Assembly (NCBI GenBank): GCA_026182355.1 | Contig: JAPFBL010001928.1 | Coordinates: forward strand, 4,466,001-4,530,000 | DNA length: 64,000 nucleotides | Direction: 5' to 3' | DNA from: Hermatobates lingyangjiaoensis | Lineage: Eukaryota; Arthropoda; Insecta; Hemiptera; Hermatobatidae | Part shown: positions 56,280-64,000 of the stretch, one piece after another | Numbering within the stretch: the first letter of the stretch is position 1 | Layout: every line of letters begins with the position of its first letter | Made by a program: the position numbers and the translations under genes | Notes under the pieces: generated by a model | Told to the model about the DNA's origin: nothing | The model's input: only the letters and a program-made list of their open reading frames with translations | Databases searched by the model: none

Positions 56280-59200
56280 TATAAATAAACATCAATTTAT
56301 GTATTAAATAAAATAGGATAAAAAGTATGTAGATGAATAGACTGTTAAACTTATGCTCTATTAAATGCTATTAGATAATATTTTTCTGTCTAATTATGAT
56401 GACTTTGATTTAAAGCTGTAATTTAATTATAGCTATTAGATAAGTCCAATTATTATCACTATTATGACACAAGTAGTTACTTATGTATTAATGTATAAGA
56501 TAATAATTAATTGAACAGGTTTTTTGTTTAAAATACTATAGTTGTTTTGTTATTTTTATATTGTAATAGTTTAAGATAAATTTCAAGTGAGTGAAACTTT
56601 GTAAGAATTAACCTTTAAAGTAAAGCTCTCATTGTTGTACGCATAGTATCAAAATATTTTCTAACAACTATTATTTAACCTCAGTTCTAATTAAATATAA
56701 GTAAACTAATGAAAAGAAGTTCAAACGGATGAACTATACCAGACCTTAACGATAACATTTCAATTATTTACTGCAATTTTAGCCACATCCAAATATATCC
56801 AGAGTACTTTAAAAATTCATTTATCGCTATTCTACAAGATTATTTTTTTTACCTTTTGACCCTCAAGTACAATTTGTGAATAAAATTTTATCTTCATTGC
56901 TATTTTAGTTTTCTTCTTCTTCCGCTCTCATAATTTATAGTCCAATTTAAAAAAATTATTTTATTCTAATAAGGGTACTTCAAAGCGAGTATTTCCGTTG
57001 AAAACGAAATTTTAAAATGAAATCAATGCAATCTTTAATTTCCCTTTATTTCAAGTAAATGAAATTATAAAAGGATATCCATAAACATTAACGCATAAAT
57101 AAACAAGCAATTTATCAGAAGTAACTTCCTTTTAAAATAAGAATAATAACCAATTATCGTTTGAAATAATGAATATTTAAACATATTAATTACATAACCT
57201 TTAAAATAAAATGAACCATGAAAAATTGAAAATGAAATAAAAAATTATTTATAATATTTGCTATTAATTTAATGCGTTTTTGTTATTTTGTTCAAATGAT
57301 ACTGAAAACAATTTAACCAACTGCCTTCACTCGTTGATCATCCTTTATTTCTATTCCAATCTCATAAGATGATATGCCGAATTTCTTTAATTACAATTAC
57401 TATTTGAATATCTTTTAGGAGCACTACAATTCTAGCTTATTATTTATGGCTTCTTGACTGATTAATGAATAACAATGTCATTTGATCCATCATAGGATAT
57501 ATTTTATACTAACATTACCTGTATCATTTGATTACTGAACAATAAGTCAGTCAATGAAACATAACTTTTAAACACTCGTCACCAATCCTAAACACAAATG
57601 CTAATTATATTATCATTATAATTTGCCAAATGTTGTACTCAAATTAAGAATGTAATTCATGAATTAATTCATTAAATCTGATACTGGTAATAGTAAAGTT
57701 TTTTTATTTTACATCTAATTTTTATTTAAAGTGTATTTTTTTTCATGGAAATATACACTTTATGTTATTTGAAAAGTTCGGACCATGGAGTTAAGAAAGG
57801 TTGAAGAGTGCTGAAGTAAAATAACGTGTTTATTAGAAGATAAACATAGAATTGAAACTAGAAAAAAAAACAAGCATTTTACTTAAAAACTATCATCAAA
57901 AGATATATGGCATAGGGATTGATTGAATTATGAATCCAAATCACGAAACTATCCGAGAAAAGCTAGACACAATAGTATGAAGGAACTAGAAGTAAATTTT
58001 GAGAGACCAGTATATTTTGCAAATAGTGCAAGTTGACTTTAGGAAGGAATGAAGAACCTTTTAACAGTTTGTCCAGAAGTATACTAGTTATGGCACCCTT
58101 TGACTAAATTTGTGTTTCTTTTCCCTTTCTATATGGTTGAATTACATATTGGATTTCTAATATGAGTGCCATTATAGAAATACTGAGGGATACCCATTTC
58201 TAAATGCATGTTGAGCTATTTGTTGTAAAAGTAATGTTATTACTATTCATAGTTTGGAATAGGAACAGTAAGCACCTAAAAGCACAAATACACACATTCT
58301 CATAGAAATTTTTGAAAAGTACCCATCAGAGTGCCAAAAGAATATTGACTTTTCAAGTAATAAAAACACATGCCATTTAATACCTCGAATTGTCAAAGCG
58401 TTTACTGTTAGTATTCACTCATTGTTCCAGGGCTCTTATGAACACTCAAGTACAAAGGTCTTTATCAGTATTTATTTCCTGATAAAGCTACAAAATTACC
58501 TAAATCAATGCAGTATCCCAAAACCAGGGGAGCGGAAGAGGAAATGTACCATGACTAGTAAATAAAGCGAACTTGAGCAGCTGAGGGATCTAGGTTCTGA
58601 AACCATTAAGCAACCCTAGATGTTATTTCTTCAAAATTATCTGTATATCTTGTTTGGATTATGTGAGCAAATACTTCTAAATATGGATTCATCAATACTA
58701 AAAAAATGATATCAATACTACAGACTTCATTAATGCGAATCAAAACCGTATCCATCAAATCATTTAATAACAAAAATCTATATTACCATAGAGGTGAGTT
58801 CTGGAAAATGGTAGGTGGTTCATTTAATGGCTCTTCGATGTTCCATTAATTTTTTGGGATATTCTTCATTATGCACTCACTCATCTAACAGTAAGTGTAA
58901 AATGTAACTGCTTTATCTCATTGATAAATTAGCTGTCAAAAAAAGGTCAACTAATAAATCCGAAATAATGTTAATAAATTAATACCAACCACTAATGCGA
59001 TGCTACTATAAATCTACTTTTACACACTAATCCGTTTATTTAAAATCCTACAAGTGAATACAGGTGAATGTATGTTAATAGGTGTCCTTTATTTGTTACA
59101 TTACTCCTATAATAATCCAATATTCATGAAATACCAACAGTATGCAGTATAAAATTGTAATTCTTAATAATAATCAGAAGAGAGGGGAAAAATTAGTAGT

Positions 59201-60518
59201 ACTTCTTTTGTTATAAAGTACCTTTTATCATAACGAAATTTACAAAAAGGAAAAACAAAACAGTAAGGATCATTTTCAAACCTAGGACTGTATACCTGAA
59301 GAATTTCATAAACTTTTGTCAAACAGTGTAAATTGTAGATTTATTACAAAATTTTGAATTGACATCAATTTTCAAAGAAGCAGAATATGTTATTGAAAGG
59401 CTCAAAACTTTATTATCAAACCCCTTATAACCTTTTCTCCAACTTTCCTCCATTTTATACAACACTGTCAAAAATAAAAATAATATTTTATGGCAAGAAA
59501 TCCAGTATAAACTTGAACTATCTAGAAAATAAATTTGAACTATTAGAACTATGCAAATAAATGTAAAAAATATTTTCAATTTATGTTTGACAATGTGCAG
59601 TTACCTTAATTTATTTTTTCTCTATGCAGTACATACTTTTATTATTGTCTTACTGTAGCGTCCCATTGTTATTAGTTGTTTTGTATTCTGTCCAAACATT
59701 AATAGGATCTAATAAACACATTTTTGAAAGGAAAATGAAATTACGGTTAAAAAAGTTAAGATTCATTAAACAAAAGACAATTCATGAATAATAAAACTTT
59801 CTTTTTATTTTGTATGAGGCTTCAAATTATTAAATTTATAATTGTAAATAATAATGTTCAGTGATAATAAAAACAAAAACTGCAACTATTATTATAAAAA
59901 CAGTTAAAAGATATGCAGATCTATAGGAAATGTTAAAACAGAATGCTCTTATCTTTATGAACAAAAAAATATAAAAAATTACATTATAATTTTTTTGTAG
60001 AGATACTAGTTCAAAAGTTAATCCATCATGTGTGATAAATACAAAGCGAAAATAGGGTGTTTCTTGAAGTAAATAATTGACATAATGTTATGAATTGGTT
60101 TAATATGTATTTTTTTAAAGAAATAATTATCATATTACGTAACTCATCATGTTACACCGGGCCTATTACATCCTGAATACTTCAACTTTCTTAGGCTACA
60201 GAGATGTGTATTTCTTGTTCTTATATGTTTTTCTTTTATCTTATTCTTTCTACCAGAGGGATAATTGTCGTAATTGCAATAAAATAAAAGTTGAAACAAA
60301 ATTACAATGAACATTTACGTTGGAATCGCTTACTTTGTAAAATACATTCAAAGTATATGATTATTTTGTTTAATTAATATAACACTGTTTGAATACTTGT
60401 CATTCATTCTAATTTGAACATCCAACATGCAAAGTAACACATGTTGTTTATTTAAAGTATTCTAAAGTTTTGCTAATCCATAATTTGCATTATTTGTGTG
60501 TCTCGATTTCGTATAACC
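56280..60518. other. AT-rich intergenic DNA upstream of the last gene
   Basis: No coding exon or named repeat is recognised. The downstream end presumably contains the 5' UTR and promoter of the gene starting at 60519. Confidence 0.45.
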
Positions 60519-60623
60519 ATGTCAAACTCTACTGAAAGCCATAAAGAAACGCCAACCCAAGTTATAAGACCAAGGAGTTTATATACAACCTATAATCACT
60601 TCAACCAGATCAATGACTACCAA
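60519..60623 (+). CDS. Unrecognised gene exon 1
   Basis: 35 codons from ATG with a consensus donor gtaagt. Read-through beyond the donor gives a peptide with intron-like composition. Confidence 0.5.
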
Positions 60624-63600
60624 GTAAGTAATGACTGCCAGTTCTGTTCAATTATATTTAATAACCTTACTGGTTTGAATAATCATGCTCAATTTATTGT
60701 ACACTTAGTTTTACTAATCCATTCAGTTGACTCAAATAAACAATTGGAATAAATAAACATATTTATGATTATCAGTGCTGCCAATTATCCTTTATCTCTT
60801 AATTGGTGTGAATAATCACGTTTGAAATTATCCTATAACTGAGAGCAAAGCGTGGCCCAAACAAACATGTTTTAAAAAAGCTAAACAAAAACACAACTGT
60901 TTCAAAAAGCATTTCATTTAATTGGATAAATATTCGTCTAACATTTTACTGACTGGCGACTCTGCCGAAAGTGTTAGTGATAGCATTACATATAGTTTAA
61001 GGTAGTTTGTAATCTAATATAGTTGTTTAGCCGAAGTAGCTTCACGGAGACATAATCACTTATTCTAATTCTTTTACCTTCCATGATGTCATAAAATCCA
61101 TATCATGTTACAACCACACAGTGGACGGGGCAGGGAGACGATGTAGTGAAACAGCAAACTTTTTTCAATACATATACAGTGGTACCACAATTTACGAATT
61201 TAATTCGTTTCGGAACCGACTTCATATATCGAAACTAATTTTCTAATAAGAATACAATATAATTTGATTAATTTGTTTCACAGCCCAAACACGTACGATA
61301 AATCCTTAATAAATATTGCAACAATATGGGTATAAATAACAAGTACACACATATATAAAAGAAGTCAGATTTAAAACAAATAAATTATAAATACATGAGA
61401 ATTAAAGAATAGAACTTGCTTTTCCCGTTGAGACTGGCAGATAAAGGGCGAACGTAAATAACTTTACAAAGGTCTATAAAAACTGGAAGGAATAAAAAAC
61501 AGTAATCTTAAATAGCAATTAGAAGCAACTGGTATTATAGTAAAATTTGATGGACAATAAGGGAAAATAATATGAAATTGAAAGATTAAAGAAGAAGAAA
61601 TAGTTTAAGTAAGAGGAGGGAAGAGCGAATAGATAAACAATAACTAAATTCAGAGATTTGATTCCTGGACTGAAAGATTAAATAAATTAAATAGAGAATA
61701 GGAGAATCTGGAAGTTATAGTGACACATGTTTTCAGTTTCACCATGAGCTTTATCTAAATGCGTTTCTTTTTTTACTCTCAGCATTCCGTCTTACTCTCC
61801 CATTCCAATTTTTCTAAAAATTTTGTCTTTTTTGTTGTTTTTAGAATTAATCATCAACCTCCCATAAAAACGTGCCTAAAAACTTTTCTTTTTTACTATA
61901 ACCTGAATTAAATCTTATGTTTGATTGCTAATTATTCAAGTTTTTTTTTCTTTCCCGTGATAGTCAAGACTGTATTCCAACCTTCTGCAATTTTTTCTTT
62001 TTTGTCCTGTATTCATTATTCGATTTACATTTTTCCATACCTTTGGCTGTATTCAGCACTAAGTCTGTATTTTGTTCTACCGACTTTTCTTCATACTTTT
62101 TCTTTTTAAGTACAGTTAAATCTTTGAAACAATTTCTGTTTTAAAACTGCTTCTTTTTCGTTGTATTTTGAATCACGTTCTAATTTTCCCATACATATCT
62201 CTCTCTTTATTTTTTCTTAGTCTTCCGATGTTGATATCAATTTTTCTATCTTGGTCTTTGTTGTTATTTTTTCCTTGTTCAATGTTAGAACCCATATAAT
62301 GGCATATTTCTTCCTTTGATATTTTTATTTCAGCCAAATTCCCTCTCTCGTGCCGAGCAGTTCTTGCCTTGATAATCAACAAAGTTGTTCAAGCCATTCA
62401 TGTATTTTATTGACTCTTAAATTTTATTTACTCATTGATTTAGTACTTGTACTCTAATCTCAAAAAAATGATGATATCGTTAAATTGTTAAATCAAATAA
62501 ATCAAATTAAATTTTCATTATAAATAAAAAAAAGGTTAAAACCACGAAAGGTTAAAATCATTTTTAAGTGAACAAATATTTATGCTATTTTTTTCATTGT
62601 TTAAATCGATCCACTAGCGGGTGATAACTTCAGCCGTTTACCGGCTTTTTGTTTGATTGGTTTGATTGTACAGATTCTACATTGGGAGTCCTAAATTTTG
62701 CCTAACTCGAGTGCATTTCGAAGAGGGATCTTTAATGAGTATCAGACATCGTACAGGCTCGAGACCGATGGCTTAACGTCCTCTTGGAGGTGGCTAAAGG
62801 GTAACTTGTCAACAAGGCGGCCTGGCTTGACTAAGCGGTTATGGCACAAAATGCTGAGGAAAGCGAAGATCAAAACGGGCTTAACGTCCTCTCCATGGGA
62901 CGACGTACTCAGATTTATTCACCTCCTGCGTGAATAAATCGAGAGTCAGGTGGGTATCGAACCTTGGACTACCAGCCCAGAGCTAACTGCTGGGGTACTT
63001 TAGTCCAGAAGGGGGGGGAAGTACAACAGTTCTTTTTTAAGACGCAGTGCTGTAGTCACCCTCAAATAATAATAAAAAAAGTTCATTAACTTCATAAGAA
63101 ACTGGTAAGTACTTTAGGGAACTGGTATCAAATAGAATTTATAAAATGTTTATAGGTTAGATAGCGAAGTAATTAAAATTGTATGTCAAACAATGTAAAT
63201 GCTTAGTGAGGGGTCATAAATCCATTGTCTTATTCTTGAATATAAATAATTAAAATTACATTGTACATTGGATGGAAGCAATCATGATTAGCCATGAATG
63301 ATTGATAGTGTTAAGAATTATTGGCGAGGATTCATGACCTCAATAATATTTCATAATAGATTAAATAGTTTAATTATCAGCCATTGTTTATTTAAATTGG
63401 ACTCTCAATAAGTTAAACTTTTCCACAATACTATTATCGACTTTTCTCATTACAAACATATTGTAGTGCTATACTTATTGTCATATAAATCAATTTTATT
63501 GCTATATATAAAGCTAATGGTTGGAATACATTAATATAAACAGATTGATTTTGGTGTCAGATGTACGACAGTCCTCCGATGGAGCCCTGGTCATCGAATC

Positions 63601-63713
63601 TCATTGGAACATCACCTGTTTGTCAAATGTACCCAAGTTGGAGACAACCCATTGCAGCGGCTGCCCCACCCAAGCTCTTCTCCTCGACCTATGGAACCGT
63701 CGAAGAATACTCG
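60519..63713 (+). CDS. Unrecognised gene, 5' part (2 exons, continues past the window)
   Basis: Exon 1 (60519-60623) starts at ATG and ends CAA|gtaagt. Exon 2 (63561-63713) follows the acceptor ttggtgtcag and ends TCG|gtatag. Both are phase 0. The 86 residues begin MSNSTESHKETPTQVIRPRS and continue with YDSPPMEPWSSNLIG and RQPIAAAAPPKLFSSTYGT. The segment is Pro/Ser/Ala/Tyr-rich and lacks a domain, as is common in N-terminal regions of transcription factors. That function is only a guess. Exon 2 stands out by GC content against the AT-rich surroundings, which supports coding. No stop is used before the weak donor, so further exons must lie beyond 64000. Confidence 0.55.
61165..61260 (+). mobile_element. 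Tigger/pogo-like terminal fragment
   Basis: It begins 'cagtggtaccacaatttacg' and continues 'attcgtttcggaaccgac' and 'tatatcgaaa'. This is the layout of a widespread class of Tc1/mariner-Tigger element ends (CAGTGGTACC, a CGTTCCGGAA-type motif, then an internal inverted CGAA). No matching opposite terminus was found downstream. Confidence 0.5.
62660..63010 (-). mobile_element. SINE family S copy with 107-bp internal insertion
   Basis: Tail 'cattgggagtcctaaattt' is at about 62679. The body is at 62740-62785 and 62880-62945, and the tRNA-like head at 62945-63005 ('gggtatcgaacc', the B box in reverse). The phrase 'gcttaacgtcctc' occurs at both 62772 and 62879, flanking about 95 bp of foreign, GC-richer sequence. 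Confidence 0.7.
63561..63713 (+). CDS. Unrecognised gene exon 2
   Basis: 51 codons beginning MYDSPPMEPWSS. The frame is open up to TAG at 63717-63719, which lies after the proposed donor at 63714. Base composition is clearly unlike the flanks. Confidence 0.55.
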
Positions 63714-64000
63714 GTATAGCCGTCCTCCAAACGCAAACATTCAACTTTATAGTGAAACCTATACAAACCTATTGAAATCTGTATAAGTTAGCTATCACCT
63801 CCCGCATTTATAGGCTTTCCTAACTTTAGTATTATTCTAAAGGCGAAAAGTGTAACTAACTTTGCTATTGTGCACCTATTTTTGTTGATTTTGCAATGAG
63901 AGCTCAATGTTTTACTATTCTCAAATAAAAGAGGGATTTTAACGTATAGGTAAGCCTGATTTTGTAAAGGCTTACAGATACGTTAGGACCTACAGATATT
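63714..64000. other. Window end, presumed intron
   Basis: AT-rich sequence after the proposed donor. Nothing else is recognised. Confidence 0.4.

Larger units (their letters stand above)
60624..63560 (+). other. Intron of the unrecognised gene
   Basis: A 2.9-kb candidate intron. It contains a Tigger-like terminal fragment (about 61165), a pyrimidine-rich region (about 61740-62400) and a SINE (62660-63010). Confidence 0.5.

Noticed and set aside
62698..62937. 79-residue plus-strand frame
   Set aside because: It lies entirely in a SINE copy with an internal insertion.

Overview
The window is nuclear DNA of an animal. Genes are split by GT-AG introns, intergenic DNA is very AT-rich, and dispersed repeats are dense. 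There are many (TA)n tracts, tRNA-derived SINEs, Penelope-like retroelements (PLEs) and non-autonomous DNA transposons. The host proteins look like fast-evolving invertebrate sequences. An arthropod, possibly a crustacean with a large repeat-rich genome, is my best guess, but nothing here fixes the taxon. No bacterial features, CRISPR arrays or standalone tRNA/rRNA genes were seen.

Four host genes can be supported by exon reconstruction with consistent splice phases. (1) A malate-dehydrogenase-family gene lies on + (29914-36141, four exons visible, first exon not found). It keeps the Rossmann fold but has lost the catalytic His, the substrate-loop Arg residues and the Asn of the NPVN motif, and its first visible exon carries a 1-base frame disruption. 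(2) A complete RagC/RagD-type GTPase lies on - (38634-49662, nine exons, 395 aa). (3) A 115-aa signal-peptide plus single-TM protein of unknown family lies on + (50118-52167, three exons). Its ATG is about 455 bp from the Rag ATG in head-to-head orientation, which suggests a shared bidirectional promoter. (4) The 5' part of an unrecognised gene with a Pro/Ala/Ser-rich product lies on + (60519-63713, two exons seen, continuing past the window).

Layout: 1-29.9 kb is gene-poor and holds SINEs, a roughly 1.7-kb family with palindromic termini, tandem arrays (about 115 bp, 159 bp and 179 bp units) and inverted repeats. 29.9-36.1 kb is the MDH-like gene, with a pogo/Tigger-type MITE and a 0.6-kb inverted repeat in its introns. 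36-50 kb is the Rag gene, whose 5.8-kb intron is a nest of inverted SINEs, minisatellites and PLE copies. 50-52 kb is the small membrane protein gene. 54.6-56.3 kb is a cluster of hairpins embedded in (TA)n. 56-64 kb is AT-rich DNA with the fourth gene.

The most striking pattern is that unrelated retroelement families (at least three PLE 3'-end types, one of them linked to a GIY-YIG endonuclease remnant, plus a SINE) repeatedly occur as head-to-head inverted pairs. Their 3' ends face outward and their 5' ends are truncated at the centre. Several pairs have target-site duplications around the whole pair, so the pair itself appears to be the inserted unit. The PLE-type ends also share a hammerhead-like core (CTGANGA, a stem, then GAAA).
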